A stretch of 64,000 nt of DNA from Vibrio litoralis DSM 17657. GTDB taxonomy: Bacteria > Pseudomonadota > Gammaproteobacteria > Enterobacterales > Vibrionaceae. The stretch covers positions 1-64,000 of the forward strand of contig NZ_AUFZ01000005.1 in assembly GCF_000426765.1 (NCBI RefSeq), in the 5' to 3' direction. The position numbers and the translations under genes are program-made. A model generated the notes under the pieces. That model was not told the origin of the DNA and made no database searches. It saw only the letters and a list, made by a program, of their open reading frames with translations. How positions within the stretch are numbered: the stretch's first letter is position 1; every line of letters starts with the position of its first letter. Positions 42,637 through 52,860 of the stretch are shown here, piece after piece.

Positions 42637-45027
42637 ATGTCTGCTCGTTCGACGCATCAAGTGTGTTATCACTGTAATGATGATGTACCTGCTAATACTA
42701 ACTGTAACGTTGAAATACTTGGGCAGATTCGCCCTATGTGCTGCCCTGGTTGCCAATCAGTTGCACAAACTATCGTAGAAAGTGGTTTAGTTTCTTATTA
42801 TCAATATCGCACCACTTCTGCTGAAAAAGTTGAGCTGGTTCCTGAGCAGCTGCAAAAGCTCATTCATTACGATAATGAAGATGTTCAGAAAGAGTTTGTG
42901 CGACACACTGAAGATATGTCAGAAGTTACCTTGTCACTTGATGGTGTGTCTTGTGCTGCTTGCGCATGGCTTATCGAAAAGCAGTTAATGGCCTACTCCG
43001 GTGTTATTTTAATTCGTGTGAACATCACTACCAACCGAGCCATATTACGTTGGGATGACTCTAAGATTCATTTAAGTGAGCTATTAAAAAATATCCATCA
43101 ATTAGGATATAAAGCTGCACCGTTTGAGCCTAATCAGCATGAAGAAAGCTACCATCAAATGATGAAGCAATACCTTTATCGCTTGGGGGTTGCAGGCTTA
43201 GCAACAATGCAAGTTATGATGCTTGCTATTGCACTTTATTTTGAAGTGTTCTCTGATCTCGATAGTGAGTTTAAACAGTTTTTAAGAGTGGTCAGTTTGA
43301 TCTTCGCAACACCTGTACTGCTCTATTCTGCTCAGCCTTTCTATATTAATGCTTGGCGTAGTTTAAAGGCCAAGACGCTAGGTATGGATGTTCCCGTATC
43401 TATCGCACTTATCTTTGCTTATATCTCAAGCTTATGGGCCACCGTGGCGGGCAAAGGTGAAGTGTTTTTCGAATCAATTTCCATGTTCACCTTCTTTTTA
43501 TTAGTAGGTCGTTTCTTAGAAATGCGAGCACGCCGTAAAGCAGCCACCGCCAGCGCAAATTTATTGAAACTAGTGCCAGCAATGGCAAGGAAGTTAGATG
43601 GAAGTCAGATCCCAGTCCGAAGCTTAGCGATTGGCGATGTAATTCGAGTGTTACCCGGAGAGCATATTCCTGCCGATGGACAGATTGTAGTTGGTACCAC
43701 ACAAGTCGATGAGTCCATGCTCACGGGTGAATCGATCCCCGTTTTAAAACAGCACCATGATTTTGTTTATGCCGGCACTATGAATGTTGGCGAATCTTTT
43801 AAGTTGGAAGTCACTTGCCACAAAGCCGATTCTGTTATTTCCAATATTGTAAGGTTGCAAGATGAGGCCCAGTTATCAAAGCCTAAAATCGCAGAAATTG
43901 CCGATCATGTTGCTAAGTATTTTGTTGCGGTCATTCTTGTCATTGCTGGTGCTACTTGGTTTTATTGGTATCAACACCGACCAGATGAAGCATTTTGGAT
44001 TATGTTGTCGGTACTCGTGGCAACCTGTCCATGCGCTTTATCTCTTGCGACCCCAACAGCTGTGACATGCTCAACTTCAAAGCTGGGAAGCCTTGGTATT
44101 TTATTGCGTAAAGGTCATGTATTTGAAACCTTATGCCGAGTAGATCATATCGTATTGGATAAAACCGGCACCCTGACGGAAGGTAATATTGAGATTAGTG
44201 ATACGGAGCTTTTAGATAGTCAGTATACGAACTATCAAGTACTCGCGATTGCTGCTGCGTTAGAGCAACATGCTAACCACCCAATCTCAAAGGCATTCCA
44301 GAAATATTCATCCGAAGAAGTCACGATAGAAAATGTCTCTAACGTTATTGGCTCTGGTGTGTCAGGACAGTATTTAAATGATGTTTGGCATATTGGAACT
44401 TTACCTTTTGCCTTAAATACAGATGGACGAGAGTTAGAGCAGTCACAAGCGTCTTCGGTTTATTTATCTTGTAATCACCGTTTAGTTGCACGTTTTGAGT
44501 ATACCGACCCTATACGTAAAGAAAGCCTCAGTTTTGTGAAGCAATTACAAAATGCCAATATCGACATCACGCTACTGACGGGAGACTCAAAGTTAAATAC
44601 TCAAAAAGTCGCTTCAGCGTTGGGCATTACCCAATATCAATGCTCTGCCAAACCTGAAGACAAATTAGCTTATCTACAGTCTCTTAATGAGAATAGCGTT
44701 ACCTTAATGATTGGTGATGGTATTAATGATGCTCCAACTTTAGCGGGAGCCCACCTTTCCGTTGCCATGGGAAGTGGTTCAGATGTGGCAAAATCGTCTG
44801 CGGATATGGTCTTACTTGGCGATAGACTGGATAAAGTACTTGAAGCTAGAGAGCTTGCCATTCAAACTCGTGGTATTATTCGACAAAATTTAGCTTGGGC
44901 ACTAGGCTATAATGCCTTAATTCTTCCATTGGCTGTTATGGGGTTCATTGCTCCTTATTTTGCCGTTATTGGTATGTCCGCAAGTTCTATTATTGTGGTA
45001 ACCAACTCACTTAGACTGCTGAAGTAA
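42637..45027 (+). CDS. ccoI: Copper-transporting P-type ATPase for cbb3 maturation
   Basis: This 796-aa P1B-ATPase has an N-terminal Cys-rich segment (CYHCNDDVP...CCPGCQSVA) and a heavy-metal domain with CAAC (about 106-109). It has eight TMs, the transport motif CPC in ATCPCALSLATP, the phosphorylation motif DKTGTLTEG and the hinge GDGINDAPTLAGA. It supplies copper for the CcoN active site. It starts 9 nt after fixH. Confidence 0.96.
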   Translation: MSARSTHQVCYHCNDDVPANTNCNVEILGQIRPMCCPGCQSVAQTIVESGLVSYYQYRTTSAEKVELVPEQLQKLIHYDNEDVQKEFVRHTEDMSEVTLSLDGVSCAACAWLIEKQLMAYSGVILIRVNITTNRAILRWDDSKIHLSELLKNIHQLGYKAAPFEPNQHEESYHQMMKQYLYRLGVAGLATMQVMMLAIALYFEVFSDLDSEFKQFLRVVSLIFATPVLLYSAQPFYINAWRSLKAKTLGMDVPVSIALIFAYISSLWATVAGKGEVFFESISMFTFFLLVGRFLEMRARRKAATASANLLKLVPAMARKLDGSQIPVRSLAIGDVIRVLPGEHIPADGQIVVGTTQVDESMLTGESIPVLKQHHDFVYAGTMNVGESFKLEVTCHKADSVISNIVRLQDEAQLSKPKIAEIADHVAKYFVAVILVIAGATWFYWYQHRPDEAFWIMLSVLVATCPCALSLATPTAVTCSTSKLGSLGILLRKGHVFETLCRVDHIVLDKTGTLTEGNIEISDTELLDSQYTNYQVLAIAAALEQHANHPISKAFQKYSSEEVTIENVSNVIGSGVSGQYLNDVWHIGTLPFALNTDGRELEQSQASSVYLSCNHRLVARFEYTDPIRKESLSFVKQLQNANIDITLLTGDSKLNTQKVASALGITQYQCSAKPEDKLAYLQSLNENSVTLMIGDGINDAPTLAGAHLSVAMGSGSDVAKSSADMVLLGDRLDKVLEARELAIQTRGIIRQNLAWALGYNALILPLAVMGFIAPYFAVIGMSASSIIVVTNSLRLLK

Positions 45028-45039
45028 TAAGGTTCTGAA

Positions 45040-45225
45040 ATGGCCAGTTTGTATTTGTTAATTCCTATCGCCATCATATTTGTCTGTATCGCCGTTGCTT
45101 TATTTATGTGGGCAGTAAAATCGGATCAATTTGATGATCTCGATCGCCAAGGTCATAGCATTTTGTTCGATGACAATGATGAGGTAAAAGCGGAACTCGC
45201 AGAGAAAAAAGATAAAGCACAATGA
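45040..45225 (+). CDS. ccoS: cbb3 oxidase maturation protein CcoS
   Basis: The 61-aa protein has one N-terminal TM (LYLLIPIAIIFVCIAVALFMWAV) and the CcoS motif KSDQFDDLDRQGHSILFDDND. It is needed for cofactor insertion into cbb3. Its stop overlaps the next ATG by 4 nt (ATGA). Confidence 0.95.
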   Translation: MASLYLLIPIAIIFVCIAVALFMWAVKSDQFDDLDRQGHSILFDDNDEVKAELAEKKDKAQ

Positions 45226-45893
45226 ATACAGATTGGGTAGCAGCGTTTCTAATCGGCTTATTAGGCGCCGGTCACTGTATGGGTATGTGTGGTGGTATCG
45301 CTTCTTTAATGAACCTAGGGAAAGTTTCAACTAAAAGACAATGGTTGAATCCCCTTTTTTATAATATTGGCCGTTTATCTAGTTATGCTCTAATTGGAGC
45401 AATAATAGGCGGCTCCATTTCAACTATTTCGTCCTACTCTGGAATTAACTCTCCACTCAATTGGTTACGCCTTTTATCTGCTGTATTTATGCTACTACTG
45501 GCTTTATATATAGGACAATGGTGGAATGGCCTGATATGGATAGAAAAACTAGGTCAAAGCCTTTGGAAGCACATCGCGCCATTCGGTCAAAAGCTACTTC
45601 CTATTAAGCGCCCTATCTATGCGATTCCATTTGGTTTCATTTGGGGATGGCTTCCATGTGGCTTAGTCTATTCTATGTTGACTTGGGCGGCAGCGGCTGG
45701 AAATTCGATTAATGGCGCTTTGATCATGCTGGCATTCGGCTTGGGTACCTTGCCATTGATGCTAGCGGTTGGCGTGAGTGCGACTCAGTTTAATCAATTG
45801 GTGAAATCCTTACTCTTTAGACGCCTTGGCGCCTTTATTTTATTGGCCTACGCTTTATTTCAGTTGTATCAAGGGGTTGTCCGTTTACTGTAA
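45222..45893 (+). CDS. TauE/SafE-like (DsbD_2) membrane protein
   Basis: This 223-aa protein has six to seven TMs with the GLLGAGHCMGMCGGIASLM motif at the N-terminus and its partner GFIWGWLPCGLVYSML near 140. These are paired Cys-containing motifs typical of this family of cbb3-linked membrane proteins. A role in copper or electron transfer during oxidase biogenesis is likely from context. It overlaps ccoS by 4 nt. Confidence 0.9.
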   Translation: MNTDWVAAFLIGLLGAGHCMGMCGGIASLMNLGKVSTKRQWLNPLFYNIGRLSSYALIGAIIGGSISTISSYSGINSPLNWLRLLSAVFMLLLALYIGQWWNGLIWIEKLGQSLWKHIAPFGQKLLPIKRPIYAIPFGFIWGWLPCGLVYSMLTWAAAAGNSINGALIMLAFGLGTLPLMLAVGVSATQFNQLVKSLLFRRLGAFILLAYALFQLYQGVVRLL

Positions 45894-45952
45894 TATAACG
45901 GTTACATCCGATGATTTTCTACTGTCCTTTAGTGGTATGAGGTGCTAAAATA

Positions 45953-45966
45953 TTGATGTATATCAA
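45953..45966. promoter_or_regulatory. FNR box upstream of fnr
   Basis: TTGATGTATATCAA is a perfect match to the FNR consensus TTGAT-N4-ATCAA, 20 nt before the fnr ATG. So close to the gene it would sit at or after the promoter, consistent with negative autoregulation. Confidence 0.88.
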
Positions 45967-45986
45967 TTTAAACTGCTCGGTATTTT

Positions 45987-46733
45987 ATGATTTCAGATAA
46001 CGCAAAAACGAAACGAGTCCAATCAGGTGGCTGTGCCATTCATTGTCAGGACTGCAGTATCAGTCAATTATGTATTCCGTTTTCATTAAATGAAACGGAG
46101 CTGGATCAACTTGATGAAATTATCGAGCGTAAAAAACCGGTCCAAAAAGGACAAGAAATTTTCAAAGCAGGTGATGAATTAAAATCACTTTATGCGATTC
46201 GTTCAGGTACAATAAAAAGTTACACCATCACAGAACAAGGCGATGAACAAATCACCGCGTTCCATCTTGCTGGTGACTTAGTTGGCTTTGACGCAATTAA
46301 TAACAATGCTCACCCTAGTTTTGCGCAGGCGTTAGAAACTTCAATGATCTGTGAAATACCTTATGAAACTTTGGACGATCTTTCTGGTCAAATGCCAAAA
46401 TTACGTCAGCAAATCATGCGTTTAATGAGCAATGAAATCAAAGGCGACCAAGATATGATCTTGCTGTTGTCTAAGAAGAATGCTGAAGAACGTTTAGCTG
46501 CATTCCTATATAGCTTATCGACTCGATTCTCACAACGTGGCTTCTCCCCTCGTGAATTCCGATTAACCATGACTCGTGGAGATATTGGTAATTACCTAGG
46601 GTTAACGGTTGAAACCATCAGTCGCCTACTCGGCCGTTTCCAGAAAAGTGATATCCTGAGCGTTAAAGGTAAGTACATTACGATCATCGACCATGATGCA
46701 TTACAAAAACTTGCCGGTTTTTCTGAAGAATAG
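45987..46733 (+). CDS. fnr: Oxygen-sensing regulator FNR
   Basis: This 248-aa CRP/FNR protein has the [4Fe-4S] ligands Cys20, Cys23, Cys29 and Cys122, numbered exactly as in E. coli. The C-terminal HTH is [26 protein letters not shown] with E..SR contacts for TTGAT. It activates anaerobic and microaerobic genes; the preceding cbb3 operon is a typical target. A perfect FNR box precedes it. Confidence 0.97.
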   Translation: MISDNAKTKRVQSGGCAIHCQDCSISQLCIPFSLNETELDQLDEIIERKKPVQKGQEIFKAGDELKSLYAIRSGTIKSYTITEQGDEQITAFHLAGDLVGFDAINNNAHPSFAQALETSMICEIPYETLDDLSGQMPKLRQQIMRLMSNEIKGDQDMILLLSKKNAEERLAAFLYSLSTRFSQRGFSPREFRLTMTRGDIGNYLGLTVETISRLLGRFQKSDILSVKGKYITIIDHDALQKLAGFSEE

Positions 46734-46757
46734 AAATTAGATATATAAACAATGATT

Positions 46758-46793
46758 AAGCCGCTAAGTTTTCATACTTAGCGGCTTTTTTCT
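46758..46793 (+). terminator. Terminator of fnr
   Basis: AAGCCGCTAAGT (46758-46769) and ACTTAGCGGCTT (46776-46787) form a 12-bp stem followed by TTTT. Confidence 0.93.
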
Positions 46794-46961
46794 TTCCAAA
46801 ATCAAGGTTATGTCACTAATAATTATCTGCAAATTCAGCTAAAGTTAAACCAGTACCAACGGATTTCTTTTGCTGAAAGAATCAAAATCTAGGCATGTTG
46901 TACCCTTGGTATACTTTGATCTGTTGTTAGGTCATATGAGTTAAGGAAGGGAGAGCTTATT

Positions 46962-47903
46962 ATGAATTCATACAAAAACATTTTGGTGGTGGCTGATGTT
47001 AATAATGTTGAACAATCAGCATTAGCGCGTGCATTTCAGATTGTGCGAGATCTACCGAACCCCGCTCCAATTACTTTTTTTCTATCTATTTATGATTTTT
47101 CATACGATATGACATCCATGTTGTCTTCTGAAGAGCGCGATGCAATGAGACGTGGTGTTATTCAACAACGTGAAGGTTGGATGAAAGAAGTTGCCCAACC
47201 TTATTTGAAAGATGGTGTGGAATTTAACGTTAAAGTTGTTTGGCACCATCGTCCATATGAAGCCATTATTGGTGAAGTGTTCTCTGGTAGTCATGATATC
47301 GTCTTAAAAGCGACTCGTCAGCATGATGCTCTTGAGTCCGTGTTCTTTACACCAACAGATTGGCATTTATTGCGTAAGTGCCCATGTCCTGTATTACTTG
47401 TTAAAAACCACGATTGGCCGGTTAATGGAAATATCATTGCATCGGTTCATGTGGGTTCGGAAAACACCACCCACATTGCGCTTAATGAAAGCATGGTAGA
47501 GCAAGGTTTAAAATTTTCGAAACAACTGAATGCCGAACTATTTCTTGTTAACTCCTACCCCGTGACACCAGCGAATATTACGGTAGAGCTACCGGAGTTT
47601 GATCCGACTTCCTATACTGACGCTGTTCGTGGTTTTCACTTAACGGCGATGAAGGCACTACGTCAAAAGTATGGTATTGATGAAGAGCACACTAGAGTCA
47701 ATGAAGGCTTGCCAGAAGATGTCATTCCAAAAGCTGCCAAAGAACTTGATGTTGGTTTAGTGATTTTAGGAACCACGGGTAGAACCGGTCTGTCTGCTGT
47801 GTTTATTGGTAATACAGCAGAGAATGTCATTGATAAGATAAACTGTGATGTTTTGGCACTGAAACCAGAAGGCTTTATTAGCCCACTCGATCCCAATTCA
47901 TAG
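46962..47903 (+). CDS. uspE: Universal stress protein E
   Basis: The 313-aa protein has two tandem Usp domains (about 1-150 and 160-310). The second contains the nucleotide-loop-like GLVILGTTGRTGLSAVFIGNTAENV. UspE in E. coli aids survival and motility control and lies next to fnr, as here. GGAAGGGAG precedes the ATG. Confidence 0.93.
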   Translation: MNSYKNILVVADVNNVEQSALARAFQIVRDLPNPAPITFFLSIYDFSYDMTSMLSSEERDAMRRGVIQQREGWMKEVAQPYLKDGVEFNVKVVWHHRPYEAIIGEVFSGSHDIVLKATRQHDALESVFFTPTDWHLLRKCPCPVLLVKNHDWPVNGNIIASVHVGSENTTHIALNESMVEQGLKFSKQLNAELFLVNSYPVTPANITVELPEFDPTSYTDAVRGFHLTAMKALRQKYGIDEEHTRVNEGLPEDVIPKAAKELDVGLVILGTTGRTGLSAVFIGNTAENVIDKINCDVLALKPEGFISPLDPNS

Positions 47904-47938
47904 TTAATAGTAGGCTATTAAATTGGATATCAAACGGC

Positions 47939-47968
47939 AAGAGCAACCCTTTCGAGTGTTGCTCTTTT
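47939..47968 (+). terminator. Terminator of uspE
   Basis: AAGAGCAAC (47939-47947) and GTTGCTCTT (47958-47966) form a 9-bp stem followed by TT. Confidence 0.85.
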
Positions 47969-48137
47969 GTCATTTGTGAGTATTATACTGCCTTTATTTA
48001 TGCAGCACCTATAACCTTTAAAAAACGCTATGATTTTTGAAGATCTCAACGATCTTTAAAAGCTCCATAATTTTAAAAACTATAGGTACTTGGCAACACC
48101 GTCAAGCATAGCTTGAGATCAGTAAAGGCAAATCACC

Positions 48138-49091
48138 ATGAATTCAGATCAAAATACTGTTGAAGAACTTGAGCAAGCAGCAAAGAAGCAAGCTGAGCAG
48201 TATAATTTCAATAAGTTACAGAAGCGTATTCGTCGTAATACAGGTCAAGCTATTGCTGACTTTAATATGATTGAAGATGGTGATCGTATCATGGTGTGTC
48301 TCTCTGGCGGTAAAGACAGCTTTACCATGTTAGAGATTTTGATGAGCCTACAAAAAAGTGCACCCGTTAATTTTGAGCTCGTAGCAGTCAATTTAGACCA
48401 AAAGCAGCCAGGTTTTCCTGCTCATATATTACCGGCCTATCTTGAGTCATTAGGTATCGAATATAAGATTGTTGAAGAAGATACTTACTCAATCGTTCAA
48501 GATAAGATCCCTGAAGGTAAGACGACCTGCTCTCTTTGTTCTCGTTTACGTCGTGGTATTTTATACCGCACCGCTAATGAAATTGGTGCAACCAAAATTG
48601 CATTGGGTCATCACCGTGATGATATTTTGGAAACGTTATTTTTAAATATGTTTCATGGCGGAAAAATGAAAGCAATGCCACCTAAATTGGTATCGGATAA
48701 TGGTGAACATGTAGTGATTCGCCCTCTTGCTTACTGCCGCGAAAAAGACATCATTAAGTTCTCTGCAATACGTGACTACCCAATTATTCCTTGTAACCTA
48801 TGTGGCTCGCAACCTAACTTGCAGCGCCAAAACATTAAGCAAATGCTTAACGAATGGGATAAGCGTTTTCCAGGCCGTATTGAGACAATGTTCAAAGCTG
48901 TACAAAACGTGGTACCTAGCCATTTGGCCGATCACAATTTATTTGATTTTAAATCGATTGATCGTGATTCAGGCGTAATCAATGGTGGTGATATTGGTTT
49001 TGATAAAGAAGCATTACCTGAAAGTTCAGTAGTGTCAGAAGATGCTGTCGAGTTTGATCCTAGTTTACAGCTTGATGTAACGAATATTTAA
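48138..49091 (+). CDS. ttcA: tRNA 2-thiocytidine biosynthesis protein TtcA
   Basis: The 317-aa protein has the PP-loop SGGKDS (about 57-62) and two CxxC pairs (CSLC near 135, CNLC near 222) that hold a [4Fe-4S] cluster. It installs 2-thiocytidine at position 32 of tRNAs. AAAGGC precedes the ATG at 48138. The acidic C-terminal tail is common in Vibrio TtcA. Confidence 0.96.
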   Translation: MNSDQNTVEELEQAAKKQAEQYNFNKLQKRIRRNTGQAIADFNMIEDGDRIMVCLSGGKDSFTMLEILMSLQKSAPVNFELVAVNLDQKQPGFPAHILPAYLESLGIEYKIVEEDTYSIVQDKIPEGKTTCSLCSRLRRGILYRTANEIGATKIALGHHRDDILETLFLNMFHGGKMKAMPPKLVSDNGEHVVIRPLAYCREKDIIKFSAIRDYPIIPCNLCGSQPNLQRQNIKQMLNEWDKRFPGRIETMFKAVQNVVPSHLADHNLFDFKSIDRDSGVINGGDIGFDKEALPESSVVSEDAVEFDPSLQLDVTNI

Positions 49092-49130
49092 TTTCGACCA
49101 TACTTAGCCTAAGCTGCGGATAACTAGAAA

Positions 49131-49170
49131 AAGAGCCGAACAATTCGATATTGTTCGGCTCTTTTTTTAT
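49131..49170. terminator. Strong bidirectional terminator
   Basis: AAGAGCCGAACAAT (49131-49144) and ATTGTTCGGCTCTT (49150-49163) form a 14-bp stem with a T-run on the right and an A-run on the left. It serves ttcA and the convergent envelope operon. Confidence 0.95.
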
Positions 49171-49190
49171 CTTATAAACTATTCTACTAG

Positions 49191-49847
49191 TTACTTTTCA
49201 AGTAAAGGCAATGCCCTGAACGTGGCCTGTGGCAGTAATAACGATTCACCTTTAGAGAGTTCAGTTAAGCTTACTTTGGCTTTTCCGTCATCGATTGGGA
49301 ACGTATTGCCTTTAGAGGTTTGGATGACGCCTTGTTTTAGCCCATCAAACTCTAATGTTAGGCCAATCACTTTTGGCGCAAACCAACTTGAAAACATCCC
49401 ACCTAGGTCATCGAGCATCTTGCTCATTTGAGGAAGCAGTGTCTCAATATCTTGATAAGAAACCTCTCCGGAAAGTGGCTGCTTAGTCATAACTACCATA
49501 GAGAAATCACAGGTCTTACCTTGCTCTGCATTGACATAGACTAAAGGGCCAACCTGTCGCAAGTTGTCATCAAGTGGCACGATAAGCTCTTGAGATGGTG
49601 GGATCACAAACTCTTCGTAATGTTTGTCTTTTTCCATCCAGGCTTTATCAATTTTACATAAACGAGAAGTTTGATGTTCTTGAAAAAAGAATGCGACTTT
49701 TACATCGGGATGGCCTTCTTCAAGGTTATTTTTCATCTGTGTATAAAGCTTAGAATAATTAAAACGGTACTGCTGAGCATGCGCAGGTAGTGCTAAAATG
49801 GAAGCACATAACGCTGCGACCAACCCAATACGACGAATGTTAACCAT
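49191..49847 (-). CDS. DUF2987 periplasmic protein, 218 aa
   Basis: A signal peptide (cut after LPAHA, near residue 24) precedes a 195-residue domain, with Cys in SRLCKIDKAWME and KTCDFSMVV. It corresponds to DUF2987 proteins, found in Vibrio and Shewanella, function unknown. ATG 49847 shares a base with the stop of the glucosaminidase gene (TAATG), so the two are coupled. It is the last gene of a three-gene operon. Confidence 0.82.
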   Translation of the reverse strand: MVNIRRIGLVAALCASILALPAHAQQYRFNYSKLYTQMKNNLEEGHPDVKVAFFFQEHQTSRLCKIDKAWMEKDKHYEEFVIPPSQELIVPLDDNLRQVGPLVYVNAEQGKTCDFSMVVMTKQPLSGEVSYQDIETLLPQMSKMLDDLGGMFSSWFAPKVIGLTLEFDGLKQGVIQTSKGNTFPIDDGKAKVSLTELSKGESLLLPQATFRALPLLEK

Positions 49848-50638
49848 TATTTGTCCGTCCAAAATTCAGAGTTATGTTTAATCATCGATTGAAGATCATC
49901 AACGTAATCTTGTCCACGCTCAGAGTAACTCAGTAAGCCGTTGGTTAACTCTAATGCCGTTGCTTGAGATTTTAAATCTTGCTCATTAGCGGCTAATTTC
50001 GCTCTGATATCACGAAGTTCTTTATAAGCGTTATTACGGTTCACATTCATAAAGTACGCGTGAATAGATTGTTGTGGAGAATCAAATTTTGCTACTTCAT
50101 GAGTTGCCCCTTCAACACGGTGTAAGGGAACTAATCCACAACCTTCTACATAACACCATTGTCCAAAGAAGTTATTGCCTTCTTTAGCAAACCTTGAAGT
50201 ACCCCATGCAGATTCATTCGCCGCTTGAGTTAAAACTAGTGACTGCGGCAAAACATTAACGCGATTAAGCATTGTATCTAACCATGCTTCGTTAATTCCC
50301 GTTTCAGGGATGGCTAATTCATAATCTTCAGCCAATTGTTTTGCTTTTGATGGCACTGATGAGAGGTCCCCATCTTCAAATTGTTTTTTTATCTCCAATA
50401 GATCATGACGCTCTTCCAGTACACGAGCATTCTCTTTTGCAATACCAGGACGAAGCGCGTCAAAGAACTTTTGCTTTTTAAGATGAATATCATCAACCGG
50501 CATTGGCGCTTTAGGTTTAGTCGCACTCTCTGCTGCCTGTTCCTTGCTGGTATCAGGTTGTTGATTATAGTGATTTTGAAGATAGTAAACAGCCCAAAAC
50601 GAAAGGATTGCTAAGGTCATGATGATTTTTTTCTTCAT
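49847..50638 (-). CDS. Bax-like glucosaminidase-domain protein
   Basis: This 263-aa protein has a signal anchor (about 5-21). The catalytic GH73-type domain shows LPQSLVLTQAANESAWGTSRFAKEGNNFFGQWCYVEGCGLVP near 130-170, where the Glu in ANESAWG is the likely acid. It resembles E. coli Bax and probably cleaves peptidoglycan glycan strands in the periplasm. It is coupled to both neighbours by overlaps. Confidence 0.9.
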   Translation of the reverse strand: MKKKIIMTLAILSFWAVYYLQNHYNQQPDTSKEQAAESATKPKAPMPVDDIHLKKQKFFDALRPGIAKENARVLEERHDLLEIKKQFEDGDLSSVPSKAKQLAEDYELAIPETGINEAWLDTMLNRVNVLPQSLVLTQAANESAWGTSRFAKEGNNFFGQWCYVEGCGLVPLHRVEGATHEVAKFDSPQQSIHAYFMNVNRNNAYKELRDIRAKLAANEQDLKSQATALELTNGLLSYSERGQDYVDDLQSMIKHNSEFWTDK

Positions 50639-51447
50639 GCGTCAAACACCTGTGATTGTTTATTATTGTGGTTAGGCGGCGTTCCGCTTCCACCTGAATT
50701 GATGACTTTCATTTTAATTCCAAACATATCGCGATAGATGATGCCTTTAACATGGAAGAAAAATGGTAGAACAAGGATAAAGCCGATCCCATAGAAAAGA
50801 GCCGCGGCAAAAAACATAAAGAGAATCAAAGCATAAACTGCCGCGATGGTTAGAAGTTTCTTATTAACTGCACGAAAAGACAGTAACAATGACTTCATAG
50901 GTGTCATTCTCTTTTCACACACCAGAAAAACAGAATTACTGAAAGTCATTGAAATATATAAAGATAGGAAAGGCAAGATCGCCCCTGCCAGACCTTGGAG
51001 TACTAATCCCATCAGAGTGACTAGCATGACTGGAATAGTAAAATGTAATCCCTTAAAGATGTGATTCGTCTTGGTTTTAAAGCCTGTAGCATGACTCATC
51101 GCCATTAAACAAACGCCCGCATATAATGGCGCACTGATAATTTCGTAGCTAAAATTAGCGACCATGACAGATTGAATGATGTTTTCTATTTGAGTGGAAT
51201 CTGCACTGCCATCAAGCAGAGTAAAAAGAATGCTAGGATCACCAAGCTGTAATTTTAACGCCACCATAAATATTGCAATTTGCAAAATAATTAGCACGCC
51301 GATCGTTGGGGAAAATGACCAGAAATTTTTACGAGTAAGCTGCCATGCTTCTTTAATGATGTTGGCTGCTTTTAGTTCGTATTGCCCTGATAGCGCGGTA
51401 TCTATATTGCCACCGACATTAAACTCTTTTTCTACATTATCATTCAT
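50635..51447 (-). CDS. Polytopic membrane protein, 270 aa
   Basis: After a ~40-residue cytosolic N-terminus come about six TM segments (near 45-63, 95-115, 133-165, 168-190 and 198-240) and a polar Asn-rich C-terminus. The family is not recognised, though it resembles YciC-type or 'beta-lactamase-regulating' small inner-membrane proteins. Its stop overlaps the glucosaminidase ATG (ATGA). The operon suggests a role linked to peptidoglycan turnover. Confidence 0.75.
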   Translation of the reverse strand: MNDNVEKEFNVGGNIDTALSGQYELKAANIIKEAWQLTRKNFWSFSPTIGVLIILQIAIFMVALKLQLGDPSILFTLLDGSADSTQIENIIQSVMVANFSYEIISAPLYAGVCLMAMSHATGFKTKTNHIFKGLHFTIPVMLVTLMGLVLQGLAGAILPFLSLYISMTFSNSVFLVCEKRMTPMKSLLLSFRAVNKKLLTIAAVYALILFMFFAAALFYGIGFILVLPFFFHVKGIIYRDMFGIKMKVINSGGSGTPPNHNNKQSQVFDA

Positions 51448-51696
51448 AAAATGGGGATCCAGGATTTCTAACTAGCATAATTGTGGCTCATTATACTCAA
51501 GACACCTTAATATGCGAGTTTGTGTCTATTTCATTTTGTAAAAGCATAGATTGGTAAATCATTGTTATTCTTTTTTGTATATCAGGTATGAATAGATGAT
51601 AATTAATAACTTCATAGTAAAAAAATGCTATGAATTACACTTAATGGCGACTATGATTCGCCCTCAAATTTTTGTGTCTAACATCGCTGTTCTTTC

Positions 51697-52854
51697 TTGG
51701 GAGAAATACAGAAATTGAACGTTGAATCTACTCAAACTTCTACCGTTATCCAGCTGACTGGTATCAGCAAAAGTTTTGATGGTAAATCCATCATTGAAAA
51801 TTTCGATCTTAATGTTAACCATGGTGAGTTCTTAACTATTTTAGGACCTTCTGGCTGTGGTAAAACAACGGTATTAAGGATGATTGCAGGGTTTGAAACG
51901 GTTGATTCCGGCAAGATTCTACTAGCAAGTGAAGATGTGACTGAACAACCTCCCGAGCAAAGACACGTTAATACTGTATTTCAAAGTTATGCCCTTTTCC
52001 CTCACATGACCGTGTTTGAAAATGTTGCCTTCGGTCTACGTATGCAAAAAGTAGCGCAAACGGAAATAGAGGCGAGAGTTGAGGAAGCGCTAAAAATGGT
52101 TCGATTAGAATCAATGGCACAACGCAAACCTCATCAACTTTCTGGTGGTCAACAGCAGCGCATTGCGATTGCGCGAGCAGTGGTTAATAAACCTAAAGTA
52201 CTGCTTCTCGATGAATCATTATCCGCTTTAGATTACAAACTTCGTAAGCAAATGCAGTTAGAGCTGAAACAATTGCAACGTAAGCTTGGTATTACCTTTA
52301 TTTTTGTTACTCACGATCAAGAAGAAGCGCTTTCAATGTCTGATCGCATTATTGTTATGCGTGATGGTGTTATTGAACAAGATGGCTCACCGCGTGAAAT
52401 TTACGAAGAGCCAAAAAACCTATTTGTCGCCAGCTTTATCGGTGAGATTAATACCTTTGAAGCCAAGGTAGTGAAGCGTAATGATGAGAAGACAATCACC
52501 GCTTTAATTGAAGGTATTGAATGCTCAGTGCATTACAAGCACCCTGTCCAACCCGGCCAACATCTTAATGTTCTTCTTCGTCCTGAAGATATACGCATTG
52601 AAGAGATCAAAGAATCTGAAGATATTGGTATTGTTGGTCATGTAACAGAACGTACTTATAAGGGTATGACTTTAGATTCTGTAGTTGAACTTGAGTCAGG
52701 GATGCGAGTGATGGTCAGTGAGTTCTTTAATGAAGACGATCCTGATGTCGATCACTCGATTGGCCAAAAAGTTTCGATTACTTGGGTAGAAAGCTGGGAA
52801 GTTGTTTTACCACAAGATGGCGATTCTCATACTAACCATGAAGAAATAGAGTAG
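51697..52854 (+). CDS. potA: Spermidine/putrescine importer ATPase
   Basis: This ABC ATPase (385 aa) has Walker [11 protein letters not shown]-loop [11 protein letters not shown], signature LSGGQQQR, Walker [14 protein letters not shown]-loop THDQEEA and a C-terminal OB-fold (about 260-370). It energises polyamine uptake by PotBCD. Start is TTG 51697 (MGEIQKLN, as in other Vibrio PotA) or TTG 51715, which has GGGAG 11 nt upstream. Confidence 0.95.
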   Translation: MGEIQKLNVESTQTSTVIQLTGISKSFDGKSIIENFDLNVNHGEFLTILGPSGCGKTTVLRMIAGFETVDSGKILLASEDVTEQPPEQRHVNTVFQSYALFPHMTVFENVAFGLRMQKVAQTEIEARVEEALKMVRLESMAQRKPHQLSGGQQQRIAIARAVVNKPKVLLLDESLSALDYKLRKQMQLELKQLQRKLGITFIFVTHDQEEALSMSDRIIVMRDGVIEQDGSPREIYEEPKNLFVASFIGEINTFEAKVVKRNDEKTITALIEGIECSVHYKHPVQPGQHLNVLLRPEDIRIEEIKESEDIGIVGHVTERTYKGMTLDSVVELESGMRVMVSEFFNEDDPDVDHSIGQKVSITWVESWEVVLPQDGDSHTNHEEIE

Positions 52855-52860
52855 ATACAA

